Positions 15,669 to 23,977 of a DNA stretch of 64,000 bases are shown piece after piece. Under the pieces are notes generated by a model. It ran no database searches. It was given only the letters and a program-made list of their open reading frames with translations, and was not told the origin of the DNA. This DNA is from JAJPKK01 sp963807015 (GTDB taxonomy: Bacteria; Pseudomonadota; Alphaproteobacteria; Rhizobiales; Xanthobacteraceae): the NCBI GenBank assembly GCA_963807015.1, contig CAWEAS010000009.1, forward strand, positions 124,001 through 188,000, read 5' to 3'. Each line of letters starts with the position of its first letter. The stretch's first letter is position 1. Made by a program: the position numbers and the translations under genes.

Positions 15669-16949
15669 TCAGATCGAGGTGTGCGGAACGCCGTGGCGGA
15701 CCGTCAAATCCTCGCGCTTCGCATCCGCAAACGGCACGTCGACCGGCAGCACGAAGGTCGCGGATCGCACGCGCTGGCTCTCCGGCGTGAGGCCCGGCGG
15801 GTTCGCGCCGCCGGGCAAGGCCTGGGCCGCGCGGCGCAGGCGATGGCGCGCCATGATGATGGCATTGTCGGTGGAGACGAGGTTCTCCTTGGTGCGATCG
15901 ACGATCGGTCCCATGCTTTCCTGCACCGAAGCATCCTGCATGGCGATGCCTTTGACCCCGCTGTAGGTGCGGCCCTCCTTCTGGGCGGTACGGTCGATCA
16001 TGTAGTCGTTGTCCTTGTTGATGATCGGCCGGAACGTGCCGGGGATCATTTCCACATGAATGCCGCCGCCCGTGCGCATGGTGTCGAGTTCGGCTGCGCT
16101 CAACGGCCGCGTCGGGTGGTAGGTGAAGGTCCAGGTGAAACAATTTTCGTCGTCGATCGGCACCCAGGCGTGTGCGTTGAGCGCATTGTCACCATAGGGC
16201 GGCACCATGGTGTACCAGGGCATGATCCACTGGGTGATGCGCCAATAATAATGCCCCGGCTCGGCGTTGCGCCGCGCGCCGATGAAGAGGCCACCCGGCG
16301 ATTCGATCACCTCGAACTTGGGCTTGCGATCCATCTGATACTGCGCGCCCTTGGTATTGCGGTGAAGCGGATCGCGATGCAGGTCGCCGCTGTGGAGAAA
16401 CGACACGTGGCTCGAATCGATGCCGCCTTCCATGGCCTGCAGGTAATTGGTTTCCTGCCAGCGCTTGCTGAAATAGGTGTGCGCCGCGGGGAGGGCGGTC
16501 CACTCGAAGGCGGGCGGGGGCGGGGTCAACTCCGGCGGCCCCATATAGGCCCACAGCACGCCGCCGCGCTCGATCAGCGGATAGGATTTCAGCTTGATCT
16601 TCTTGCAGAAGCCGCTCTCCTCCGGCTCCGACGGCACATCGATGCATTGGCCGGCCGCGTCGTATTTCCAACCGTGATAGGGGCACCGCAGCCCGTTCTC
16701 TTCGTTGCGGCCGAACCATAGTGACACGCCGCGATGGGCGCAGAATTCGTCCATCAGCGCGAGGCGCCCCGCGGAGTCGCGCCATGCCAGCAGGCGCTCC
16801 GACAAAACTTTGACGCGCACCGGCGGGCAGTCGTTGTGCGGCAATTCCGCCGTATGAAGGAGCGGAAGCCAATAGCGGCGCAGCAGATTGCCCATGGGGG
16901 TTCCGGGGCCGGTCCGCGTGATCAGTTCGTTGTGTTCGCGGGTGAGCAT
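15669..16949 (-). CDS. Rieske non-haem iron aromatic oxygenase, large subunit (phthalate 4,5-dioxygenase-like)
   Basis: A 426-residue oxygenase component. The Rieske site is complete: CAH at about 70-72 and CPYH at about 89-92 (C-x-H-x16-C-x2-H). The mononuclear iron site is visible as EGGIDSSHVSFLHSG, with Asp 178 bridging and His 181/186 as ligands. The length and single-subunit form fit the phthalate-dioxygenase (class IA) group, in which a separate reductase delivers electrons; no reductase or ferredoxin gene is in this operon. The Bug receptor lies 37 bases upstream and the BenD-like SDR seven bases downstream, so uptake, ring oxidation and rearomatisation are probably co-expressed. Substrate is not determinable. 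Confidence 0.88.
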   Translation of the reverse strand: MLTREHNELITRTGPGTPMGNLLRRYWLPLLHTAELPHNDCPPVRVKVLSERLLAWRDSAGRLALMDEFCAHRGVSLWFGRNEENGLRCPYHGWKYDAAGQCIDVPSEPEESGFCKKIKLKSYPLIERGGVLWAYMGPPELTPPPPAFEWTALPAAHTYFSKRWQETNYLQAMEGGIDSSHVSFLHSGDLHRDPLHRNTKGAQYQMDRKPKFEVIESPGGLFIGARRNAEPGHYYWRITQWIMPWYTMVPPYGDNALNAHAWVPIDDENCFTWTFTYHPTRPLSAAELDTMRTGGGIHVEMIPGTFRPIINKDNDYMIDRTAQKEGRTYSGVKGIAMQDASVQESMGPIVDRTKENLVSTDNAIIMARHRLRRAAQALPGGANPPGLTPESQRVRSATFVLPVDVPFADAKREDLTVRHGVPHTSI

Positions 16950-16986
16950 CGGGAGTGTCCGTTCGGTGTCGATGGGGAAGAGTGCC

Positions 16987-17970
16987 TCAACGTGGTTTAT
17001 CAGCGTTCAACGCCGTGCCTAGGGTTTTTCCGATCGCGGCGAAGGCGGCGCGTTGTCGCGCGATCTCAGCCGCAAACTCGCTCGGGGAGCCAGGAGATAC
17101 GATCTGCCCGGTTGCGGCAATTCGAGCTGCCACCGCAGGCTCGGCGACGATGGCGCGCACGTCGGCGGCAATACGCTCGCGGATGTCGAGCGGCAAACCG
17201 GCCGTCGCAAACAGGCCGACGAGGCCGTCGAATTGCAGGGCGGGGTAGCCGATCTGCAAAGTCGTTGGCACTTCCGGCAGGCTCGGCGCCGGTTCACGAT
17301 TGGTCAGCGCCAGGATTTTGATTTTGCCGCCCGTGACCTGCGGCAGCACAGTCGCGAGCGCCGACAGAAACACTTCGATGCGGCCCTCGCTCAAATCGTT
17401 GACCGGCGTCACCGCGTCCCGATAGGGCACCCTGATCATGTCGAGACCGGCGTTCTTGAGAAATCCTGAGAACACGATATCGGTCGCCCCGGTCACGCTC
17501 GCCCAGTGGTAGCGGCCGGGCTGTGCCCGCAGGAGGCTGTCGAGTTCGGCGACGGACTTCACCTGCAAGGACGCCGGCACGGTGATGGCGATGATGGTAT
17601 TCGTCACCCGGGCAATCGGCACCAGCGCATCCGGGTTGTAGCTCAGCTTGTCGTGCAAATAGGGATGTGCGGTGAAAGTCCCGGTCGGCGTGAACAGCAG
17701 CAGGTGGTCGTCGGACTGGGCGAGAAACGCCGTGAGCCCGACAATGCCGTCGGCGCCCGGCCGGTTCTCGACAATGACAGCCTGTCCCCATCGCCTCGAC
17801 AGATGATCGGCGAGCAGTCGCGCGGTGACGTCCGCGCCGCTGGCCGGCCCGAGCGGCACCACCAGTTTGACGGTACGCTGCGGCCACGTCTGCGCGGACG
17901 AGGCCGACCCAAGCCACAGCGCCGCTACGGCGAGCCAGGCGGCAAGAAACAGGCATCTTTTGATGATCAT
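16987..17970 (-). CDS. Bug-family tripartite tricarboxylate transporter receptor (1 of 3)
   Basis: A 327-residue periplasmic solute-binding protein with an N-terminal export signal (MIIKRCLFLAAWLAVAALWL). Typical Bug motifs: WPQRTVKLVVPLGPASGADVTARLLADHL, IVENRPGADGIVG, and NTIIAITVPASL. Bug proteins bind carboxylates, including aromatic acids, and normally feed a TctAB permease, absent here. It is the first gene of the operon with the Rieske oxygenase and BenD-like SDR, so its ligand is likely the aromatic acid they degrade, which is inference from position. Confidence 0.85.
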   Translation of the reverse strand: MIIKRCLFLAAWLAVAALWLGSASSAQTWPQRTVKLVVPLGPASGADVTARLLADHLSRRWGQAVIVENRPGADGIVGLTAFLAQSDDHLLLFTPTGTFTAHPYLHDKLSYNPDALVPIARVTNTIIAITVPASLQVKSVAELDSLLRAQPGRYHWASVTGATDIVFSGFLKNAGLDMIRVPYRDAVTPVNDLSEGRIEVFLSALATVLPQVTGGKIKILALTNREPAPSLPEVPTTLQIGYPALQFDGLVGLFATAGLPLDIRERIAADVRAIVAEPAVAARIAATGQIVSPGSPSEFAAEIARQRAAFAAIGKTLGTALNADKPR

Positions 17971-18128
17971 CTGATCCTATCGCGGCGACCGACCGCGGAT
18001 TGCAAGTGGACTGCGTCGGCTATTCTACGTGGCACCTTCCGCTTTTTACGTCGAGAACCGACCGAGTACTATCTCCTGGCATAGTGTATGCACGCGCAGT
18101 GCGCGCAGGGCAGGCACGAGAGGGCGGC

Positions 18129-19035
18129 ATGAGGGCGCGGGGGGATCTCCTGTTGCTTGTGGCATTGAGCGGGAGCGCCGCCGGCCCTGCCGCGGGGCAG
18201 ACAGCGGCCATCCCGGATATCTCCGGCGCCTGGAACCATTCGTCCTTGAACGGCCTTGAGCTGCCGCTGTCGGGACCTGGCCCGGTGACGAACAGGTCCC
18301 GCCTGCCCACGGGACCGCAAGCCGGCGTGAGCAACGGCGCCGAGTTGGTCGGTGATTACGCCAACCCGATCTTGCAGCCTTGGGCGGCGGACGTCGTGAA
18401 AAAGCTCGGCGAGCTTTCGTTGGCGGGGAAGGGCTATCCGACGCCGCGGAGCCAGTGTTGGCCCGAGCAGGTGCCGTTCGTCTTCGCGAACTACGGAATG
18501 CAGATCCTGCAGCGGCCCGACAAAGGTCACGATCCTTTATCCCTACGACCATCAATTCCGCCAGGTGCGTCTCAACGAGGCTCACCCTGCGCAGGTGAAG
18601 CCATCATGGTACGGCGATTCCGTCGGCCGCTATGACGGCGACACGCTCGTGGTCGACACCGTCGCGATCAAGATCGGCCCCTATTCGATGGTCGACTGGT
18701 TTGGCACGCCGTTCACAGCGGCGCTGCACGTGGTGGAACGCTATCGGCTGATCGATTACGAGGCCACGATGGCCGCGATCGCGCGCGACGCCAAAGAGCA
18801 TTTCCAGTTCCCAAATCCCGATAACGGATCGCCGGCCGATCCCAAGTATAAGGGCAAGGGACTGCAGATCGAGGTCACCGTTGAGGATGCCGGCGCTTTC
18901 ACGATGCCTTGGTCGGCGACCGTCACGTTACGGCGAGCCATCAACGAAGGGCTCGAACTTGTCTGCGCTGAAAATCCACATTGGCACCCCGGAACCTACT
19001 CCGCAGTCCCGACCGCGGAGAAGCCGGATTTCTGA
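18129..19035 (+). pseudogene. Uncharacterised secreted protein, interrupted by one-base frameshift
   Basis: Two frames join into one 301-residue protein if one base is removed at 18522-18526 (GACAAAGGTC read as GACAAGGTC). The restored text is ILQRPDKVTILYPYDHQFRQ followed by VRLNEAHPAQVKPSWYGDSVGRYDGDTLVVDT. The signal peptide is at the start (ATG 18129 after GAGGGCGGC). Shared blocks with the protein at 10104-11291 (GDS-x-G-x-DGDTLVVDT, ERYRL, PWSATV) show it is a related family member of unknown function. The insertion lies beside an AAA run, so a base-calling error is a serious alternative to true inactivation. It ends 59 bases from a convergent gene. Confidence 0.75.
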
Positions 19036-19094
19036 TCGGGGACGGTGTTACGATCGGAGCGCCTTGACAGGTCAGGGCCGGGCCGGGCTGCGCG

Positions 19095-20135
19095 TTATTT
19101 TTCCTTTATTTCCTTTGGCTGAAACCAAGCCCGCTTCATGACCTTCTCCATCTTCGCCTGGTCGATGAACGGATAGATGGTCTTGGCGAACGCGTTGTAG
19201 GCTTGGCGATATTCGGCTTCGCAGTTCTTGGTGCGCTCCGGCGGCAGCCACTTGGAATTGACGAAATCCTGAAACGCCGCCCGGTTGCCGCCGTAGGCGA
19301 TGCAAAGGGTGTTGTACATGCGCTGACTGGCGGTGCCGTGCACGTCCGAGAACGAGCAGAAGGCGTCGAGGTTGCATTGCTGGTCGGGGTCCTTCGGATA
19401 TTTGGGGTCCTTGGGATCCATGGTGTGGCCGCCGGGGTCTGCCCCGAACTTCATCTCATAGGCCCAGAAATATGCAAAACCCTTGACGATCGTTCGCGCC
19501 GTGTCGGTGCCGAACTGCAACGCGACAAACGTGGCAATCTGATCGGCCGCGTCTTCCTCACGTCCGAACACGGGAACGGTTAGCTGATCGAACAGCGCGT
19601 GACCGGATTCGTGCAATACGGTGGCCGCAAACAGCCCGGCCACCAACTGGTCCTTGGAGACCGGAGTCCAAAGCTTCAGCTTTGCCTGATTTTGGACGAG
19701 GTAGTCCGCGGCTTTATCGGCAAACGTCACGAACGAGTAGCACATGTTCATCCAGCGGTGGAGTTGTGAGGAGTCATAATAAGGACTTTCCGCATTTCCG
19801 CCGGAACAATCGCTCGCGAAGATGCGGTAAGTGCGCGGCAGGCGCAGCGGCGAGAGAAATTCGGCGTACTCTTCCAGGACGCGGCGCTTCATCATCGCTT
19901 CGCGAGTTGCGACGCGGCTTTTATCGATCGGCTGAAACGTCTGCTTCGCCTTGTCGGAACTGTTCGGGTCCGGCAGCGTATACTTCCAGTAACCCCGGTC
20001 GCCCTTGTCGTGCTCGTAAAGCACGATCTTGTCGTTGCTGAATTCCGCAGATACCTGGGCCAAACCCGGAGCGATGAGCGCGGTCGCGCAGCCCATCGCG
20101 AAGATCAGCATTGCAGTGTGTGTCGAGCTCTTCAT
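19095..20135 (-). CDS. DUF4344-type putative zinc metallopeptidase, exported
   Basis: A 346-residue protein with a signal peptide (about 1-26). The core VLHESGHALFDQLTVPVFGREEDAADQIA (about 178-206) contains the HExxH zinc motif (HESGH) and a downstream acidic cluster (EED) that can supply the third ligand, as in the DUF4344 family. Further family features are LRLPRTYRIFASDCSG and a C-terminal NCEAEYRQAYNAF helix with paired Cys. An unusual Pro/Lys/Asp insert (DPKDPKYPKDPDQQC) sits near residue 245. Substrate is unknown. The downstream (promoter-proximal) gene at 20196-21041 is a paralogue 60 bases away; the two are probably co-transcribed. Confidence 0.8.
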   Translation of the reverse strand: MKSSTHTAMLIFAMGCATALIAPGLAQVSAEFSNDKIVLYEHDKGDRGYWKYTLPDPNSSDKAKQTFQPIDKSRVATREAMMKRRVLEEYAEFLSPLRLPRTYRIFASDCSGGNAESPYYDSSQLHRWMNMCYSFVTFADKAADYLVQNQAKLKLWTPVSKDQLVAGLFAATVLHESGHALFDQLTVPVFGREEDAADQIATFVALQFGTDTARTIVKGFAYFWAYEMKFGADPGGHTMDPKDPKYPKDPDQQCNLDAFCSFSDVHGTASQRMYNTLCIAYGGNRAAFQDFVNSKWLPPERTKNCEAEYRQAYNAFAKTIYPFIDQAKMEKVMKRAWFQPKEIKEK

Positions 20136-20195
20136 GACGAAAATCCCTGTCGCAATCGAGTTAGCGGGCTGACGGCGTCGCTCGGGTGTCGGCTG

Positions 20196-21041
20196 TCATT
20201 TTTCCGGGACCCAGCCGAGCCATTGCGTCGCTCTCACCTTCACCACCGCGTCGGCATCGACGTAGGGCATGATCCGCAGGTTGAAGGCGTCAACGATCTG
20301 CCGATATTCGGCAAGGCACGACTCCGCACGCTTCGGGGGAATGATTCCCTGCTCGATCGCGCCGCCGAAATTCGGGTAATCGGCGGCGACAGCGATGCAG
20401 AGATAATTGAAGTAGCGCTGCGCCTCCGGCGACCCCCGATCGGCAAAGGCCGAACCGGTCCAGGTCTTGCCGGAGTTTTTTGGATCCGATGACCACTTGA
20501 ACAGATCCAGCGTGGCGGACATCGTCACCCGTTCGATGTCCTCGCCGAACTGCACCATGATCAATGCGGCGAGACGATCGGCAGCGTCATGTTCGCGACC
20601 CCAGACGGGAACTTGCAGGACGTCGAGGACGCCATAGGCGGTCTTGTGGAGTGCGGTCTGGATAAATGCGCCGATGATCAGTCTGGCTTGGTCATCCTGG
20701 TCGTTGGGGGAAATCTTCTTTGCCGTTTCCTCGATGTCGCGAATCAATTCATTGCAGATCTTGACCGGCTGGCCGGAAACGAAGGGAACATCCTTGGCGC
20801 CGCAATCCGTGATGTCGATGTTGAGGTCCCGCGGCAGGCGCAGCGGGGCGAGGAACGCCTGAAGCTCCTGAGCGACTTTCAGATCTTGCATGACCTGCCA
20901 GGTGTCGAGAAACAGCGAAGGGTTGTTCGTGACCGTGATCTTGCCTCGTGGCGCCCCGTCCTGCGCAAGAGCAGTTGCGGCACCGATGAACACTGCTGCG
21001 ATCGAAAACATGATCTTCGCCATGCGGGAGGTGCACATCAT
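20196..21041 (-). CDS. DUF4344-like paralogue lacking the HExxH motif (probable pseudo-enzyme)
   Basis: A 281-residue exported protein aligning with the neighbouring DUF4344 protein along its length: FLAPLRLPRDLNIDITDCGAK, VLQVPVWGREHDAADRLAALIMVQFG, a YLCIA block and SCLAEYRQIVDAF. Where the neighbour has LHESGHALFD this one has LHKTAYGVLD, so the catalytic Glu and second zinc His are replaced; the acidic cluster is also altered (EED to EHD). It cannot be a classical HExxH zinc peptidase and may be a regulator, inhibitor or partner of the active paralogue. ATG 21041 is chosen for its AGGAG site and signal peptide; a frame extends to 21137. A FixK/FNR-like box lies upstream. Confidence 0.78.
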   Translation of the reverse strand: MMCTSRMAKIMFSIAAVFIGAATALAQDGAPRGKITVTNNPSLFLDTWQVMQDLKVAQELQAFLAPLRLPRDLNIDITDCGAKDVPFVSGQPVKICNELIRDIEETAKKISPNDQDDQARLIIGAFIQTALHKTAYGVLDVLQVPVWGREHDAADRLAALIMVQFGEDIERVTMSATLDLFKWSSDPKNSGKTWTGSAFADRGSPEAQRYFNYLCIAVAADYPNFGGAIEQGIIPPKRAESCLAEYRQIVDAFNLRIMPYVDADAVVKVRATQWLGWVPEK

Positions 21042-21192
21042 GCGAGAACTCCTATTGCCAAATCCGTCTTGCCTATTCGCGGCGCGCCCCCCGGACACGA
21101 TGGGCCGGCTCATGGGCGGCAGTGGCAGCAATGCCACCGCTTATCATTGTGCGCAGCACAGTGTTTCATATCGCTGAATCCGCGAGGCGAAA

Positions 21193-21206
21193 TTGATGTC
21201 AATCAA
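21193..21206. promoter_or_regulatory. Near-perfect FNR/FixK box
   Basis: TTGATGTCAATCAA fits the consensus TTGAT-N4-ATCAA completely. Its centre is about 158 bases upstream of the minus-strand start at 21041, so activation from -41.5 would predict a leader of about 115 bases for the DUF4344 gene pair. No other gene starts nearby: the gene on the right also reads minus and ends at 21225. Confidence 0.55.
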
Positions 21207-21224
21207 ACCGGGTTCCGAGGCCGG

Positions 21225-21749
21225 TCATCCGCTCCGGATGGCGAGACTGAGCAAGAGGGGCGCCGCGGCGGCAACGAGCCAAAACAGGAGCCCGCGCCTG
21301 ATCTGGCGCTGAATATGTGCGAGCAATTCCGTATCCCCATTCTCGGGACTCACAGTGGGCGGCAGGATCAGCCCCGCAGTGAGGCGACCGGCTATCCACG
21401 TCGCCGCTACGGCGCCGATCACCCAGGCGGCGAGCAGGTTAAGGCCGATGGCAATGGGCAATGCCACCACCACGACTTCGCTTAGCGGCGGCCTGAGTGG
21501 CGTCGCAATGAGCGGCACCAGCGGAATCATGGCGACGATGAAGCCAAGGAGTGCCCAGATCAACGCGAAGACGGCGACCCAAATGAGCCGGGCGCCCGTC
21601 GACACGCTTCGGCCGATCGCGCACAACCGCTTTCTTTGTTCTGGCGTGTATCGGAACAGCGGCCAGGTCGCTATGCCCGGCCGCACCGCATAAGAGGTCG
21701 AGAAGGTCATCGCCCAGAACCTCAGCGCGTTGAACTGCTCCTTCGTCAT
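21225..21749 (-). CDS. Hypothetical membrane protein
   Basis: A 174-residue protein with about four hydrophobic segments: a double-length stretch at about 55-82 (LIWVAVFALIWALLGFIVAM onward), one at about 88-118 and a C-terminal one at about 152-170. The N-terminal 50 residues are soluble and aromatic-rich (FWAMTFSTSYAVRPGIATWP). No named family is recognised and no catalytic motif is visible. The ribosome site before ATG 21749 is weak; an internal Met at residue 14 is an alternative start. It lies upstream of the DUF4344 pair on the same strand but is separated by about 180 bases containing a FixK box, so it is probably a separate unit. Confidence 0.6.
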   Translation of the reverse strand: MTKEQFNALRFWAMTFSTSYAVRPGIATWPLFRYTPEQRKRLCAIGRSVSTGARLIWVAVFALIWALLGFIVAMIPLVPLIATPLRPPLSEVVVVALPIAIGLNLLAAWVIGAVAATWIAGRLTAGLILPPTVSPENGDTELLAHIQRQIRRGLLFWLVAAAAPLLLSLAIRSG

Positions 21750-22164
21750 TGTTTGGATATCCGAGTGCGCAATCGGGGCGGGCCCAACAAGCGCTACGCC
21801 TGCGACCTATTCGCAATCCCAAGCGGGCGATCGCGGCCAGCGTTTCGAGATTATACCAATTCGAGCCTGCAGACCCCTTGGAGTAATTGCCCAGGCACCG
21901 GCCGGACGACGGTGATTTAGGGGATCGTGCATCTGCTGACCTTTGCGGTCTTTCTCTTTCTCGCGGTAGAGGCATTGCGACGGCCTTCGGTGATCGCGCG
22001 AGAGGAACGGCACGATTCACATGCGGAACCAAAGTTTGGCAATTCTGCTTTGTCGGGAGACTATATACGATCACACAAGCGTGAGGATGAAGCAGACCTC
22101 ATTGAGCCCGAATCGTCTTCGTGATACTCCGCCGGTCTTCATAAATGGCGGAGGGCCCCTTCAA
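21750..22164. other. Intergenic region with one doubtful small frame
   Basis: This 415-base stretch separates the minus-strand membrane protein from the thioredoxin-like gene. One small frame (GTG 21927 to 22124, 65 codons) begins with a hydrophobic helix (HLLTFAVFLFLAVEALRR) but its ribosome site is too close and its tail has no family look, so I do not call it. No RNA gene or strong hairpin is seen. Confidence 0.4.
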
Positions 22165-22557
22165 ATGCTGTCACGTCGCTCAGTCATTCTTAGTGCTATC
22201 GCTGCCGGTACGATTGTCGTGGCGCCGGCAAACGCCACCACGACGCTGCCGTTCGATGATGCGGCTTTCGCGGCTGCGCAGAAGGCCGGCAAGCCGATCT
22301 TCATTGCCATTCACGCAACGTGGTGCCCGATCTGCAAGGCGCAGAAGCCGATCCTCAGCGAGCTGATGGCCGAGCCGAAGTTCAAGGATCTCGTCTATTT
22401 CACCATCGACTTCGACAGCCAGAAGGACCTCGTCCGCCGCTTTGGCGCACAGAAGCAATCGACCCTCATCTCGTTCAAGGGCGAGAAGGAGGAAGGCCGC
22501 TCGGTCGGCGACTCCAACGCGACCTCGATTGCCGCGCTGCTGAACAAGGTTCTGTAA
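22165..22557 (+). CDS. Exported thioredoxin-fold protein
   Basis: A 130-residue protein with an N-terminal signal (MLSRRSVILSAIAAG, twin-arginine-like) and a thioredoxin fold carrying the redox motif ATWCPICKAQKPIL (CPIC, about residues 51-54). The family is the short DsbD-gamma/thioredoxin_7-like group that takes electrons from a membrane CcdA protein. The ATG at 22165 follows GGAGGG. The ccdA-like gene starts 11 bases after its stop, so the two almost certainly form one operon moving reducing power across the inner membrane for cytochrome c or disulfide maintenance. Its final partner is unknown. Confidence 0.82.
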   Translation: MLSRRSVILSAIAAGTIVVAPANATTTLPFDDAAFAAAQKAGKPIFIAIHATWCPICKAQKPILSELMAEPKFKDLVYFTIDFDSQKDLVRRFGAQKQSTLISFKGEKEEGRSVGDSNATSIAALLNKVL

Positions 22558-22567
22558 GAGACCTCAC

Positions 22568-23293
22568 TTGTTGACGATGGGAAGCATCGTGCTGGCCTTC
22601 ATGGCCGGCATGCTGTCGATTTTATCCCCGTGCGTGCTGCCGGTTATCCCGATCGTTCTCGGGGCAGCGGCATCGGAGCAAAAGTGGGGCCCGGTCGCGC
22701 TCGCGGTCGGGCTCGCGCTGTCTTTCGTCACCATCGGTCTGTTCGTCGCCACGATCGGCTTTTCTATCGGCCTTGATGCCGACCTCTTTCGTTACATCGC
22801 GGCGGTCCTGATGATCGCCGTAGGCCTCGTGCTCGTTCTGCCGCGTGTGGCCGCGCGGCTGGCGACGGCGGGCGGACCGATGATGACGTGGATCGGTCAG
22901 CGGTTCGACGGTCATCACGGGAACGGTCTGTCGGGCCAGTTTTGGGTCGGCGCGATCCTCGGCGCGGTGTGGAGCCCCTGCGTCGGTCCGACGCTTGGGG
23001 CCGCGTCGGTCCTGGCGGCGCAGGGCCGCGATCTCGGCCAGGTCGCCGCGATCATGTTCGTCTTCGGCCTCGGCGCTGCGCTGCCGCTGCTGGCGTTTGG
23101 ACTGCTCTCGCGCGAGACCATGTTGCGATGGCGCGGCCGGCTCGCGGCCGCAGGTCAAGGCATGAAAGCCGGGCTCGGGATTTTGTTTATTGCAATCGGC
23201 GCGCTTGTCGTCACCGGAGCCGACAAGTCGATCGAGACGGCGCTGGTCGACGCCTCGCCTCAGTGGCTGACGGACATCACGACGCGATTTTAA
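22568..23293 (+). CDS. CcdA-like cytochrome c biogenesis / thiol-disulfide transmembrane protein
   Basis: A 241-residue polytopic protein with six hydrophobic segments. The two redox cysteines lie in the family motifs ILSPCVLPVIPIVLG (about residue 22) and VWSPCVGPTLGAAS (about residue 140). CcdA relays electrons from cytoplasmic thioredoxin to periplasmic thioredoxin-like proteins such as the one encoded immediately upstream. The start is uncertain: TTG 22568 has an AAGAGA site six bases away, while ATG 22577 is the first conventional codon. Confidence 0.85.
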   Translation: MLTMGSIVLAFMAGMLSILSPCVLPVIPIVLGAAASEQKWGPVALAVGLALSFVTIGLFVATIGFSIGLDADLFRYIAAVLMIAVGLVLVLPRVAARLATAGGPMMTWIGQRFDGHHGNGLSGQFWVGAILGAVWSPCVGPTLGAASVLAAQGRDLGQVAAIMFVFGLGAALPLLAFGLLSRETMLRWRGRLAAAGQGMKAGLGILFIAIGALVVTGADKSIETALVDASPQWLTDITTRF

Positions 23294-23527
23294 TCCAGGT
23301 TCCGCCGGCTCTTGCTTCACCGCGTGCGATAAAGCCCGAAGCGTGCAAAGCTCTGCGGCGAAGCCCGTAAAGCAATGCCTTGGAGGCGAGGGTGCTCATC
23401 CCGCAAACCTTGTCATTGGGGCATGGCCATAAGAACGGCCATGGCAGTCCCTCGAATTGCCGGCGAAAATGGCCGTCAATGCTGAACGGCTGAACGCCCC
23501 TTTTGGGCCACCTCATGGGAGTTCTCG

Positions 23528-23977
23528 ATGCAGCCCGATTTGGCGGTCACTGCGATCGCACCTTCGCCGCGCGATCCGTCGATCATCAAACACTATCACG
23601 CCCACGTCTATTACGACCCGGCCTCGACGCGAGCGAAGGCCGCCAGCTTGCGCGATGCCGTTGGTGCGGCCTTCCCGGAGGCGACCCTGGGGCGATGGCA
23701 CGACGAACTCGTCGGTCCGCATCTGCAGTCGATGTATCAGATTGCGTTCCCATGCGCGTTGTTTGGCTCGTTCTTGCCGTGGCTCATGCTCAACCGCGCC
23801 GGCTTGACGATTTTGGTGCATCCGGGAACCGGAAATCCTTTTGCCGACCACACCGAGCATGCGATCTGGCTCGGCGGCACGCTGGCGCTCAAGGTGGAAG
23901 TTCTCGAGGGAGCGTCGCGTGCGCCGGAGCCGCAGGCACGGGCTGAGGAGAGGATCGAAAGAGGAAACGATGGATGA
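23528..23977 (+). CDS. DOPA 4,5-dioxygenase-family protein
   Basis: A 149-residue cytoplasmic protein matching the small DOPA-dioxygenase family (extradiol-type ring cleavage in fungi and plants, poorly characterised in bacteria). Family marks: HYHAHVYYD near residue 22, QIAFPCALFGSFLPWLMLNR, LTILVHPGTGNPFADHTEHAIWLGG. The conserved His residues could bind iron. The start ATG 23528 follows GGGAG. Its end overlaps the next gene by eight bases, implying coupling to the membrane protein downstream. A role in aromatic metabolism would fit the window but is inference. Confidence 0.8.
   Translation: MQPDLAVTAIAPSPRDPSIIKHYHAHVYYDPASTRAKAASLRDAVGAAFPEATLGRWHDELVGPHLQSMYQIAFPCALFGSFLPWLMLNRAGLTILVHPGTGNPFADHTEHAIWLGGTLALKVEVLEGASRAPEPQARAEERIERGNDG

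Noticed and set aside
21927..22124. A 65-codon membrane-like small gene
   Set aside because: Only the first third is hydrophobic, the ribosome site is too close to the GTG start, and the tail resembles translated intergenic DNA.
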